Assembly: GCA_028697205.1 (NCBI GenBank) | Contig: JAQVFO010000004.1 | Location: 45,342 to 89,462 of the forward strand | DNA from: Candidatus Altimarinota bacterium | Lineage (GTDB): Bacteria > Patescibacteriota > Gracilibacteria > BD1-5 > UBA6164 | DNA length: 44,121 nucleotides | Direction: 5' to 3' | Part shown: positions 11,634 to 21,426 of the stretch, piece after piece | Layout: the number at the start of each line of letters is the position of its first letter | Numbering within the stretch: the stretch's first letter is position 1 | Notes under the pieces: model-generated | Database searches by the model: none | What the model was told of the DNA's origin: nothing | What the model saw: the letters and a program-made list of their open reading frames with translations, nothing else | Made by a program: the position numbers and the translations under genes

Positions 11634-11668
11634 AAAAACTGTTAGTTTAATAACAGTTTTTTTATTTG
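11634..11668 (+). terminator. Intrinsic terminator after murF
   Basis: Stem AAAAACTGTTA / TAACAGTTTTT with a 6-nt loop, followed by a T run. A weaker hairpin (ACAAAAACT / AGTTTTTGT, about 11574-11597) lies just upstream. The span 11494-11633 shows no credible gene. Confidence 0.8.
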
Positions 11669-11699
11669 TCTAAATTTCAAATTATGTTTAATCTAAAAA

Positions 11700-11817
11700 T
11701 TTTAAAAAATATCTGGTGGACTTCAAAATGATGGTGTAATTGCTTTTCAAATTACAGTTTTTAAAACTGTGCCAATTTTCAAGCTATTACATCAATTTGT
11801 AATAGCTTTTATTTTTT
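11700..11817 (+). promoter_or_regulatory. Structured leader, possible attenuator or riboswitch, before nadB-like gene
   Basis: Three hairpins follow one another: TGTAATT/AATTACA at 11735-11756, CAGTTTT/AAAACTG at 11755-11769, and a strong terminator AAGCTATTAC / GTAATAGCTT at 11781-11808 followed by a T run. The terminator ends only about 13 nt before the start codon of the flavoprotein gene, the usual position for transcription attenuation. The AATTACA arm of the first hairpin could also pair with the TTTGTAAT arm of the terminator, giving an alternative fold. I do not recognise a known riboswitch class. It could instead be a small independent RNA with its own terminator. Confidence 0.45.
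11781..11817 (+). terminator. Intrinsic terminator directly before nadB-like gene
   Basis: Ten-bp stem AAGCTATTAC / GTAATAGCTT, 8-nt loop, and a T-rich tail. It is likely the regulated end of the leader described at 11700-11817. Confidence 0.8.
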
Positions 11818-11829
11818 AAATTCGACTAT

Positions 11830-13236
11830 ATGGAAACAAAAGAAAAATATGATTTAATAATAGTTTGATCTTGATTATCCTGACTATTATTAGCAAATAA
11901 GTTATGTAAAACACATAAGATTTTAATAATTTCAAAGTGAGAAATAAACAATTCAAAGATTAGTTGATGAGAAATTTGTACAAGATGATTACAACAAAAA
12001 AGTTTATTCTCATCTATATTTATATCAGGAGATTCTATGTCTGATTTAAATTTATTAAAAATATTTTTAGATAATTTAGAAAAAAATATTACTGATTTTT
12101 CATTAGAATACTGAATAAAGGCATCATTTTTATGATGAAATATAAATATTTGAATAGTTCTTCAGTCAATAAGAAAGATTTTGATAGATAGTAAAAATGT
12201 AGATTTTTTAGATTCAGAGGTTTTTAAAATATGTAAAAATAGATATTCATATTTATGAGTTATAATTAAAGATAAAGAGGAGTTTATTTTTAAATCTTCT
12301 AAAGCATTGGCTATTACTTCCTGAGGATTTTGAAATATATTCTGATTTAATGATAATATTGATAATGATTATTTATCAAATATGGCTTGAATATGTATAG
12401 AATCAGGAATTAGAATGAGAAATTTAGAGTTTTTGATGTTTCATCCATTTTGAGAAAAATTAAATTGATTAAATAACTTGAGTTGAAAAATTGTTAAAAC
12501 AGACTTTTTGGCATGAAAAGAAGTAAAAAATAAGGATTGAAAAAATATTCCAGATTTAGAATATATTTTAAATTCACATAATGCTCATCAAAGTTTTTCA
12601 GAAATTTTAAAAGTTTTTGAAAAAAACAAAGAACTAACTATTGATAATAAAAGATATGATCCAATAGTTCATTATACTATTTGATGAATTGATGTAAATA
12701 AAGATTTAGAGACAAATATAAAGTGAATTTATACGGTTTGAGAAGCTTCAATATGAGTAAGCTGAGCCTCAAGAATTGGTTGAATTGCTTTATCAGAAAT
12801 AATTGTTTTTTCAGAAATTATATCAAAAAAGATAGATGATTTTTTAATAACTAAAAAAGAGATTTTATTTGATTATAAAGATGAATTTAACATAGACTTA
12901 GTAAAAGTTAGAAATACTAAAAAAGAAGTCCAAAAAATGTTAACTTATGATTTATTGTATTGATGAAATGTTTATGAGTATAAAATTATATTATGAAAAA
13001 TAGAAAAACTTTATGATTGCTCATATAAAATTATTGCTATAGCATTGCTAAAAAGTATGATAATGAGAAAAGAATCAAGATGAAGTTTTTATAGACAAGA
13101 TTTTAGAAACAAAAGTTTTTTTACTTACAATACAGTTTTGATATATAAAAACTGAAAGATAAACACTAAAAGGAAATATATAAATAATTTAATTAGATTT
13201 AAATACTATATTTATAAAAAATTTTTTCACTTTTAA
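11830..13236 (+). CDS. FAD-dependent oxidoreductase, L-aspartate oxidase / fumarate reductase flavoprotein type
   Basis: A 468-aa flavoprotein. An FAD-binding dinucleotide fold opens the protein (YDLIIVGSGLSGLLLA, residues 7-22). The second FAD segment is conserved: HYTIGGIDVN and GIYTVGEASIGVSGASRIGG near residues 275-320, as in NadB and SdhA/FrdA. The sequence AITSGGFGNIFG fits the substrate-domain entry. NadB oxidises L-aspartate to iminoaspartate for NAD synthesis. No nadA or nadC is visible, so the assignment to NadB rather than a related reductase is uncertain. The C-terminal 120 residues are basic and divergent. The gene follows a leader with a terminator hairpin. Confidence 0.75.
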
Positions 13237-13242
13237 TTTATG

Positions 13243-13488
13243 CTAAATTCATGATCAACTAGGTTCTATTCTTTCATTATCTGAAATAAATCATGCTTCT
13301 TTTTTCTCAAGGTAAACTTCCATAATATTTCTATCATAATCTATATAATTAGGATTACCTAAAATTTTATCAACTGCTTCAGTATAATCTCATTTTCATA
13401 GATTTGGAAAATTTGAAATTTCATTATTTACATACAGTGCTAATCCCAAGGCATCATTGTAATCTACTTCTCAATTGTGATAATTCAT
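13243..13488 (-). CDS. Small acidic hypothetical protein (81 aa)
   Basis: ATG 13488 to TAG, with TGA as Gly at several places. The product is acidic, rich in Asn, Asp and Glu, with no signal peptide or membrane segment. It is convergent with the flavoprotein gene, with 6 nt between the stops. A good start and an uninterrupted frame in an otherwise gene-free slot support it. Its function is not recognised. Confidence 0.6.
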
Positions 13489-13660
13489 TTATGTTAATTA
13501 TTAATTAATATACTTAAATAATACATAAATAATTTAGAAGTCAATATTTCTATTTTTATAGCTATAAATTTTTTGATAAATATTTTCATATTTCTAGCTT
13601 GCTTTCGCTTTAAATATATATAAAATACATTTTATAAAATTTAAAATTTAAATAATTCTT

Positions 13661-15343
13661 ATGATATTTCTTAGTAAATTTCCATTTAAGACGCAAAAAA
13701 CTGCTCCAAAAGTTTCAGATAATAGATCTACAAGTATTTTACTTCAAGCATGATTTATAAGACAAACTATGGCTTGAGTTTATACATATACTACACTATG
13801 ATTAAGAGTTTTGGAAAAAATAAAAAATATAGTTAGGGAGGAGATGAATAATTATTCTTGCTATGAAACTCTTATGCCAGCACTTTCTCCTCGTGAGCTT
13901 TGGGATACAACAGGTAGATGGGATAGTATAGATGTCATGTTTCATATTCCTGCAGCAAATAATAAAGAGTATTGATTAAATTCAACTCACGAAGAAATTG
14001 TAACTCCACTTTTACAAGAATTTATTAAATCATATAAAGATTTACCAGTTTGTGTTTATCAAATTCAAAATAAGTTTAGAAATGAAAAAAGAGCAAAATC
14101 AGGACTACTAAGATGAAGAGAATTTGTTATGAAAGATGCTTATAGTTTTCATGCTGATGATGAAGAATTTGTAAAATATTATGAATGAATGAAACAAGTA
14201 TATATGAATGTATTTACAAGACTTTGATTAGCAAATGATACTTTTATTGCACAAGCAGATTGATGAACTTTTACAGATAAATATTCACATGAATTTCAAG
14301 TTAGACTTGATATATGAGAAGATGTAATTTTTTATGATAAAACAAATTGAAATTGTTTTAATAAGGAAGTAGCACCAAGTCTAGTTTGAGTTCAAAATCA
14401 ACTTGAAAGTGAATTGAAAGAAAGACAAGATATAGAGGCACATTGAGTTATATGAGTTGATGCTCTAGTAAAAACTCTAGGAATTCCAGCAGAAAAATCT
14501 ACAAAAACTATGATGTTTGAAACTGAAATTTGAGATTTTATAGTTGCATCAGTTAGGGGAGATTATGATATAAATACTTTAAAATTACAGAAAATATTGT
14601 GATGTAAATTACTAAAATTAGCTTCTGAAGAGAAAATAAAAGAAATAACTTGAGCTGAAATCTGATATGCTTGAATCTATAATTTACCTGTATGAGTTAA
14701 ACTTTATATAGATGATTCAGTTAAATGACTTACAAATTTTGAGACAGGTACAAATAAAACATGATATCATTCAATAAATGTAAATTTTGGTAAAGATTTA
14801 GCAATTCCGGAAAAATTTTATGATTTTAAAGAAGCAAAAGAGTGAGATAAAAATCCAGAAACTTGAGTTACTTATGAAGTATTTAAAGCCTCAGAAGTAG
14901 GGAATATATTTCCATTAGAAACTAAATTTTCAGCATCTTTTTGATTAACATTTTTAGATGAAAATAATAAATCAAAAACTCCTTTGATGTGATGTTATGG
15001 AATCTGAGTTTCTAGAATTATGTGAGTAATTGCAGAATATTTTTTGGATGATGTATGAATAGCTTGGCCAGAAAAAGTATCACCATTTACACATTATATT
15101 GTAGTTATTTGAGAAGAAAATATTGACAAAGCAGTTAAGTTCTCTAAAATACTAAACATTAACTCAGATGATATATTGATTGATGATAGATTATCAGTTT
15201 GATTTGGTCAAAAGATGAGTGATGCTGAGCTTATATGAATACCAAATATAATCATAATTTCACCTAAAACTTTAGAAAAAGGTGGTTATGAAATTAAAAA
15301 AAGATGAAATAAAGAGAGTGAATTAGTGCCTTTTAGTTTTTAA
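13661..15343 (+). CDS. proS: Prolyl-tRNA synthetase
   Basis: A 560-aa bacterial-type ProRS. Motif 1 region: [20 protein letters not shown]. Motif 2: [20 protein letters not shown] followed by KDAYSFH. Motif 3: GCYGIGVSRIMGVIAEYF near residue 455. Between motifs 2 and 3 lies an insertion of the YbaK type (residues about 235-385: [20 protein letters not shown] and later [18 protein letters not shown]). The C-terminal anticodon-binding domain carries [21 protein letters not shown]. It charges tRNA(Pro). Length is near the usual 565-570 aa. It is followed 9 nt later by an unrecognised gene. Confidence 0.95.
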
Positions 15344-15352
15344 AACAATTTA

Positions 15353-16555
15353 ATGATATCAGTTAGCTGACTATCTTATCCTTGATTACCTCACCATAGG
15401 TGATGAAATAGAAAAAATTTAGTCCCTTGAAATATAGAACAATTAACATTTAATAATCTAGTTACACAGTTATCAACTAATCCGATAAAATTTTTACATA
15501 ACAATGAGGAATGATATTGAAATGTTTTAACAGATGATGATAAAAGATTGTTAAAAATTTGATTTAAAACAAAGTGAGAACTTGAAGAAATTATTAGAAA
15601 ATGAATAAAAAATGAAATTAACACACAATGAGAGAATCATAATCTAGATATAGAAAAATTAGTAAATTGTATTATTAGTATAATTAATTTTAAATCTACT
15701 CCATTTATTTGATGAGAAATATATAAAGCCTATGCTCAATTATATATTTTTTGAAAAGAAGAATTTTATTGAATAAATGAAATTGTACTTAGAATTGAAA
15801 ACATTATTTCATCACAATTAAGATTTATGAATAATTTAGTAAATAGAAATGCAATACAAACTCCATTATCAGATAAATTAAATGTTGTTTTAAATTGAAA
15901 AGATGTTTCATACAAAGTATCATCAGTTTTAATGTGAAAATATGAAAGAATAGATGTTTGACTTTGACCATTAAATTGATTTAATACTCTTATTGATGCA
16001 CTTATTTGAGAAAAAGATGACATAAGAAATTTTAAAGCTATAAGAGACTGAGTTCCTAGCTTCAATTTATCGGATAGAGGAGTATATAAAAAATGAGAAG
16101 GGACAAGAAAAGTTAATATAGTTAGATTAAAAGATAAATGAGCTTATATTGAGGAAGAAAAAAAAGATTTATTAAATATTCTTGAAAAAGAACTTATTTC
16201 AGAATTAATATATTGAGAAGTATTAACTTTTAGATTAAAAGATGTATTAGATGATATAAATGAATTAATAAATAAATGAATTATAACTACTGAGGAAATT
16301 AGTGTAGTAGTTAAAATATGGATTAGAAAAAAATTGGAAAAAATAGTTTCTTGATTAAATAAAGACAATATAAATAAATTAGATCCTTTAGATAATGGTA
16401 TAATATGATGGGGGATTTTAAATTGAGCCTTTTTAGAACCTATGATTAGAGATTTAGAAAAGTTATCATGAAGAGGAAGAAAATTTTTTACAAAGTATGT
16501 ATCAGATAAAGATTATGAGAAATTAATTTTTAATATAATAATAAAAAAATCTTAG
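15353..16555 (+). CDS. Hypothetical protein (400 aa)
   Basis: Reads from ATG 15353, nine nt after proS, to a TAG that lies inside the stem of a terminator. The frame needs about thirty TGA codons as Gly, a density normal here. The protein is hydrophilic, with charged helical segments (LEEIIRKGIKNEI, EEEKKDLLNILEKELISELI) and no signal peptide or obvious transmembrane helix. No catalytic motif is recognised. Close spacing suggests co-transcription with proS. Confidence 0.8.
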
Positions 16556-16580
16556 ATTTAAATCTAAGATTTTTTTATTT
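16543..16580 (+). terminator. Intrinsic terminator after proS unit
   Basis: Near-perfect palindrome AAATCTTAGATTT / AAATCTAAGATTT with flanking A and T runs. It includes the stop codon of the 400-aa gene. Confidence 0.88.
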
Positions 16581-16599
16581 GTTTTAATGGCTCGCGACA

Positions 16600-16731
16600 A
16601 TGAAAATATTGAGAACTTTTTTTCAAGAACATATAGAATTCACTGTTGCTAATCTTTATAATGATGATTATGGGTATTATAGTGAATATAGATGAAAACC
16701 AAAAGAATATTATAAAAAATGAAAGTCATAA
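16600..16731 (+). CDS. Possible small protein (43 aa)
   Basis: ATG 16600 to TAA, with two TGA Gly codons. The product is basic and Tyr-rich (YNDDYGYYSEYRGKPKEYYK). Another ATG at 16587 in a different frame gives only 21 residues. It begins right after the proS-unit terminator and precedes the tandem repeats. It could be spurious. Confidence 0.3.
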
Positions 16732-16840
16732 TAGTAATACAAATATAATTACTTAATGTTAATCCATATAGAGTCAAAATAATAGAACTATATATAATAG
16801 TTGAATAATATCACTTATACATAATTTAATATTTATTTTA

Positions 16841-17145
16841 TTATGAATTATTAGAATAATTATTATGAACAGTTATGTTAGTTTCAATGATTTGTTATTA
16901 TGAATTATTACAACAATAGTTGGATAAATAATATTATGAATTATTAGAATAATCATTATGAACAGTTATGTTAGTTTCAATGATTTGTTATTATGAATTA
17001 TTACAACAATAGTTGGATAAATAATATTATGAATTATTAGAATAATCATTATGAACAGTTATGTTAGTTTCAATGATTTGTTATTATGAATTATTATAAC
17101 AATAGTTGGATAAATATAATATTATGAATTATTTAGAATAAAAAA
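16841..17145 (+). repeat. 93-bp tandem repeat, three copies plus a partial fourth
   Basis: Units begin at 16841, 16934, 17027 and, partially, 17122. The first three are nearly identical. Each unit itself contains two copies of TTATGAATTATTA. The unit length is a multiple of three, so the same frame recurs: every copy holds ATGAACAGT..., a possible 20-residue hydrophobic peptide (MNSYVSFNDLLLGIITTIVG) ending in TAA. The rest of the gap between 16732 and 17190 contains only AT-rich sequence and a terminator hairpin. Confidence 0.92.
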
Positions 17146-17186
17146 ATAAAGAAGCATTAAATCAAATTTAGTACTTCTTTATTTTA
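17141..17186 (-). terminator. Terminator of the leftward kinase operon
   Basis: Stem AATAAAGAAG / CTTCTTTATT with a 19-nt loop. On the minus strand it is followed by a run of T (plus-strand A run at 17141-17146), five nt past the stop of the 245-aa gene. Confidence 0.7.
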
Positions 17187-17190
17187 AAAA

Positions 17191-17928
17191 TTACTTTATT
17201 AATAATGATGCTTCAAAAAGTGCAGTTGCTAGTTTTGTTCTTGTTTTTGTTTCATCAACGACTCAATTTTTTCAAATACTTGGTCTTTTTGAATCTTTTT
17301 CTCAATCATTCCATATTTTTTGTGATAATGCTAATAAAAAGTTTCATAATTCAGTATTATTCATTTTTCAAACTCTTTCAGCAATTGTATGTACTCCTCC
17401 TGAAAATCTAATTTCAGATTCAGCATCTTCGTGTTTTTTAGGGGGATTATTTTTATCAACATATGGCTCAGAAATTTTCCATGCAACTCTAATTTTTTCA
17501 GAGGCTACTTTTAATTTTTCATTTCAAGTTATTTTAGATAATTCTTCCAAAAAATCAGCTAAAGTATTATAATATAAATCTCAAAGATTTTCTACCAATC
17601 TACTATCAAGAAATAAAGTTGCTTCATTATCTAATATAAAAATATCATCTATAGTTCAAGTAAATCATTCTTCTTCAAGAGATTTCATACTTCAAGGTAT
17701 AAATCTATCAATATTATCTTCAACTCATTTATATAACTCTCTAAGTTGTTTAATGTCAATAGGCAGTGATGTTCATCTTTGATCATACCACCACATAGTA
17801 ACAACATATCTATCCCAATAGTCTTGTTTATATTTTTCATCTCAATTAATATAATCTTGAACTTCTTTTTCTCTTTTTTCTTGAAGAAATTTTTGAGTTT
17901 CATATGCTCTTTGCTCTATATCTCTCAT
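17191..17928 (-). CDS. Hypothetical protein (245 aa), last gene of kinase operon
   Basis: ATG 17928 to TAA. The N-terminal third is strongly charged and probably coiled (MRDIEQRAYETQKFLQEKRE), followed by a Trp-rich segment (DYWDRYVVTMWWYDQRG). Later parts include DDIFILDNEATLFLDSRLVE and a stretch with SGGVHTIAERVGKMNNTELG. There are no membrane segments. It lies 23 nt downstream of the 172-aa gene, so the three genes are probably one operon. Its family is not recognised. Confidence 0.78.
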
Positions 17929-17951
17929 ATTTTTTAATGTTATTATAAATT

Positions 17952-18470
17952 TTATAAAATATCATTTATTCTTTCAGCAATTTTTTTTCATTCGTCTCAA
18001 ACTTCAAAATATTTTCAAGGATTTACAATAACTCATTTATAAACTCATTTTTCAGGACTTATTTCATCAGTAAGTTTATTAAGCCCATTTATAATGATAT
18101 AATACTTTCATTCATAATCAAAATATCATTCAAATTCTGGAATTTGTCTTTCTTCTTCTAATTCCTTTGCAAATTTTCAACTTTCTTCAAATCTTTGCTT
18201 TAATAATTCAACATCTTTATTTCTTGAAGTTTCATCGCTATATTCAACTACAAAAAGATTTCCTCAGATATCAAAAACATTAACATTTCAATTTAATTCT
18301 ACATAATTAAAGGTAAAATTTATTAATTTTGTGTTTCATTCAAGCATATCTTCAATATCTCAAGCAAAATTTCAAGAAATTTTCATTTCAAAGAAAGTTA
18401 TTTTTCTTGCTTGAAAATTTATAGGAGTTATATCATTTAACTCTCTTATATCTCTTGTTACTATATTCAT
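17952..18470 (-). CDS. Hypothetical protein (172 aa), middle gene of kinase operon
   Basis: ATG 18470 to TAA, ten nt after the kinase-like gene. The first half is beta-rich (ITFFEMKISGNFAG, LINFTFNYVELNGNVNVFDI) and the second half is highly charged (DVELLKQRFEESGKFAKELE). There is no signal peptide. Its place between a kinase-like protein and the 245-aa protein suggests a partner or substrate, but this is inference from position only. Confidence 0.78.
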
Positions 18471-18480
18471 AATTATAAAA

Positions 18481-20208
18481 TTATTTATTAAATTCTTTAA
18501 TTCTTCAGAAATCTATCATATATATATTTCAATTTCTATCAATCATTATGTTTCAAGGATGTAAATCATTGTGTGCTATTCAATTTTTTCATAAAGTTTT
18601 TATAGCATTATCTAAAGGAGTTCATCATGTTTTTCCAGTTTCTCTTCTTATTTTATATGTATTTCAGAGTAATTCTGATAACTTATCTACGGAATAATCT
18701 TCAATAATCTGATCTAAATATGAATCGGTTTCTTTAAAATTTTTCTTTAAAAATTCTCTTACTTGTTTATCATCAAGTTTTCATATTTGTTCTATTTCTT
18801 CAGGAGATAATTTATGTGAAAATCTATCAATTAATGTTTTAGAATATAAACTTTGTCAATCAACCTTTTCCATAAAGAAATATCAACTTTTTTCTCCTCC
18901 TATAACATATGGAATTTTAATTTTATCATCAATTAGTCCTTGCCTTTTTAATTCTTTAACCTTTTCATGAAATAATTGATGATTATGAAACTCTTTCATT
19001 ATATCATCAACTTCTCAAGGTTTTGCTATTTTTATGACTAATTTTTCATTGGTTGGATGTCTTAAAATTATTGCTTGAGTTCATTCTCAAACTATATCAT
19101 TTATATTTAAATTCTCTCATAATATTTCCTTATATTTTTCTAAGAAACTATATTTTGGATGAGAATATAAAGAATTTAAACTTGGTAATTTATCTTTTCC
19201 ACAAACTCATTTTTCCATAAGTGCTCTTATTTCATTATCATTAAATCATGCTTTCTCAAGCATTATATATTTTTTTCTTAAATCTCAAATATCAAATTTT
19301 CAGTCTTTATTTGGAAGTCAAATATTATGTGCTTCAAGTATTGCTTTTTGTTGTTCAGGAGTAAACTTTTTTCATTTTAGATAGAAACTTCCTGCTTCTA
19401 GTCTTTCTTTATCTCATAATTTAGCTATATCTTCAACTAGCATTTTATTAAAATCTAATTGTTTTTTCGGAACTATTTCATCAACTTTTTTGGAAGTTTC
19501 TTTTACTACTCATTTTACTTCTGAACTAGCAATTATATTTTCTTTATGAGATCTTAATTTAGCTAATTCTTTCATTCAAAGTTTCAATCACTTTTTTCAA
19601 ATAGTAACTCATAATCAAACTCAAGTTCATATAAGTCAGAGTTGCGCTACTGATTTTCACTTCTCATAAGCATTTCAATCAAATAAATTCCATATTGTTT
19701 CTCAAAGACTTTCTGCCATCTTTTTCAATCATTCCCAAGTTGCAAGTTGTTTTAAACTATCAATTATTACAGCTCAATTTGTATTGTAAATTTCAATTGC
19801 TAATTCATAGTTTCAAATAACAAGTTCATCAACAATTCATTTGAGAAAATTTTCAATTTTTGAGTTTTTTGATTGATTTTCATTTATTCATAATTTTTCA
19901 TAAATCATGGTTTTTGCTTCTTGTATCAACGCTTCTTTACCTATATTTTCTCTTGATTCTCAAATTTCTTTTTGTCTTAATTCTTTCATTAAATCTAATC
20001 TTTCAATATCTTGTCTTTCGAGTAATTGTTTAATTTCTTTCAGGAGTTGATCTAGATTTTCTTTACTTATTCCACTTTGTATTCTGTTTTCAATATATTG
20101 TTTGGCTTTATTTTTAATTTGATTTTCATTAAATCAATCTGGAATTTTATCACCTTTGACATCAATTCAATTGATATATTCATTATGATTTCAAAAAACT
20201 TCTGCCAT
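18481..20208 (-). CDS. Protein-kinase-like protein with long N-terminal region
   Basis: A 575-aa protein. Residues about 370-575 carry a kinase fold: glycine loop GEGTQAIIL near 374-382, VIKIAKPG with the ATP-binding Lys, a helix-C candidate MKEFHNHQLF, catalytic loop AHNDLHPGNIMID near 544-556, and metal-binding IDFGR near 562. The HND-x5-N and DFG pattern resembles bacterial atypical kinases (lipopolysaccharide-kinase/ABC1/RIO-like) more than Hanks kinases. The N-terminal 370 residues are mostly charged helices, interrupted by a Gly-rich, possibly membrane-associated stretch near residues 200-225 (AQLGLIGTGVGLGVTIG). It is first gene of a three-gene leftward operon. Confidence 0.8.
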
Positions 20209-20349
20209 GATAAAATATTGAAATAAATTAAAATAAAAAGTATCAGATAAAGTGTATCATATATATCTATTCTTTTCAACTATTTGGCATATAATCTAGT
20301 AATGAAATGGATTTTTTATTTTAGAAAATTTATAAATATTTTAACAAAC

Positions 20350-20380
20350 AAAAAAGAAGTTTCTTAAAAACTTCTTTTTT
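20350..20380 (-). terminator. Terminator of the leftward structured RNA
   Basis: Stem AAAAAGAAGTTT / AAACTTCTTTTT with a 5-nt loop. It is symmetrical and so could act on both strands. It sits right after the tRNA-like end of the RNA at 20386-20839. Confidence 0.82.
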
Positions 20381-20568
20381 ATGTTTGCAAAAGTAGGCAT
20401 CGAACCTTAGGTTTAACGAAACTCTAATTAAATTGTCCAATGTATACGAGTGCAGAACTACGAATTTATCGAGGTCCATAAATTCGATTTATATTCCATA
20501 ATTCTTATAGCCCTCTCAATTTTTATACATAATGAATCATGTAATTTTGCTATAAAGAATTATTGTAA

Positions 20569-20597
20569 ATCTACAATAGTAGAAATTTATTAGAGAC
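20569..20597 (-). repeat. Cas12a-like direct-repeat sequence, single copy
   Basis: The minus strand reads AATTTCTACTATTGTAGAT at 20587-20569, which matches the conserved 3' part of Cas12a (type V-A) CRISPR repeats, including the TCTAC/GTAGA stem with a 4-nt TATT loop. Ten further bases upstream (GTCTCTAATA) loosely resemble the 5' repeat end. Only one copy exists, with no array and no cas gene in the window. It sits inside the structured RNA at 20386-20839, so it may be just one of its hairpins. Confidence 0.4.
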
Positions 20598-20712
20598 TTT
20601 TTTTCAAAAATCTCCAAGTAATTTACACCATTAAAGTATAAATTTCAAAATGTTTACAAACTAAAAGTAAGTTAGGATACGATACGAAAAATATATAAAC
20701 ATTTTTCTACTT

Positions 20713-20793
20713 AAAAACTAATTTAGTTAATTTATGCTAAGGTCGAGAATATTTAAATTATATAAACGTTATAATTCAAAAACTAATTTAGTT
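20713..20793. repeat. Duplicated 16-nt near-palindrome
   Basis: AAAAACTAATTTAGTT occurs at 20713-20728 and again at 20778-20793, inside the structured RNA. Each copy can fold on itself (AACTAA/TTAGTT). Confidence 0.7.
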
Positions 20794-20846
20794 ATTTTAT
20801 ATTTTGTTCTCGTACCTGTAAATAATTTATCTTATTTACAAAAGTA

Positions 20847-20874
20847 ATTATATTAATTTTTTATATAAAGTCAA
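20847..20874 (-). promoter_or_regulatory. Consensus sigma70-type promoter of the leftward structured RNA
   Basis: Minus strand -35 TTGACT (20874-20869), 16-nt spacer, -10 TATAAT (20852-20847). The predicted start at about 20840 coincides with the 5' strand of the closing helix of the RNA. The remaining gap up to 21002 contains nothing else I can name. Confidence 0.75.
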
Positions 20875-21002
20875 ATGAAAATATATACAAAATGATATAA
20901 TATAGTATATATTTATACACTTTGGCTTTATGTAAAGTTTAAATCATATATCTTTTTAGATTGACAAGTTATGATTTATATTTTTTAATATATATTTTAA
21001 TA

Positions 21003-21365
21003 CTAAAATATAATTTTTCAATCTTTGTAACTCACAAGTTTTTCATTTAATTGAAGGTGAAAATTTCAATTATATACAGTGGCTACTAGATTGATTAATC
21101 CTTCAATAAAGAACTTTCTCGTTCCCTTCATTATTTTGTCAGATAGAGCAAGGAAATCTTCTTGCATAAAGTTAATATCTTGAAAAACAGATTTAGATTT
21201 TTTATCTATATATCTCTTTTTTATTCAATCAATTAGATAACTAATAACATTAAGCTCTTCTTTGTTTACTCAATCTTGAATATTCTTAATTATAGTTTTT
21301 TTTGAGACACCACTTATTAATAAAACATAAAATGCTTCTATTAAATTCAAATAACTTTCTTTCAT
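21003..21365 (-). CDS. Hypothetical protein (120 aa) downstream of C5 methyltransferase
   Basis: ATG 21365 to TAG, 61 nt after the cytosine methyltransferase stop, same strand. It is mainly helical (YLNLIEAFYVLLISGVSKKT, EELNVISYLIDGIKKRY), with no catalytic nuclease motif visible. Co-orientation suggests a link to the methyltransferase, for example a small accessory protein, but no restriction activity can be inferred from the sequence. Confidence 0.7.
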
Positions 21366-21426
21366 AGTAAAATTTTTTTAAAAAATAAATTAGTAATTAT
21401 ATTATATATATGAAAATTATAAAATT

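Larger units (their letters stand above)
20386..20839 (-). ncRNA. Structured RNA with tRNA-like 3' end, tmRNA candidate
   Basis: No protein gene fits this span. On the minus strand a consensus promoter ends just before it, and a terminator follows. Near the 3' end is a T-arm-like GGTTCGATGCC followed by TACTTTTGCA; the 5' end GTAAAT can pair with TTTGC there. Internal helices can be drawn: GGTACGAGAA with TTCTCGACC, CGAATTTAT with ATAAATTCG, AATTCTTTATAGC with GCTATAAGAATT, and GGAGATTTTT with AAAAAGTCTC. Size, end pairing and multiple pseudoknot-capable helices recall tmRNA (SsrA), which tags proteins on stalled ribosomes. However, I found no convincing tag ending in Ala-Ala, and the 5' domain lacks the standard GGATTCGAC. 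Treat the class as unproven. Confidence 0.5.

Noticed and set aside
11715-11765. tRNA with UCA anticodon (sequence GGACTTCAAA recalls tRNA-Sec, and a tRNA-Gly(UCA) is expected in this lineage)
   Set aside because: The bases flanking CTTCAAA do not pair as an anticodon stem, and no acceptor or T-arm closes around it.
15391-16368. Leftward reading frames of 74-99 codons
   Set aside because: They are shadows opposite the 400-aa gene, whose frame is uninterrupted under code 25 and ends in a terminator.
16841-17145. CRISPR array
   Set aside because: The 93-bp units are directly abutting with no unique spacers, and their internal short repeats are not CRISPR-like.
20386-20839. RNase P RNA
   Set aside because: None of the universally conserved blocks (GAGGAAAGTC, ACAGAA, the 3' P4 strand) is present.
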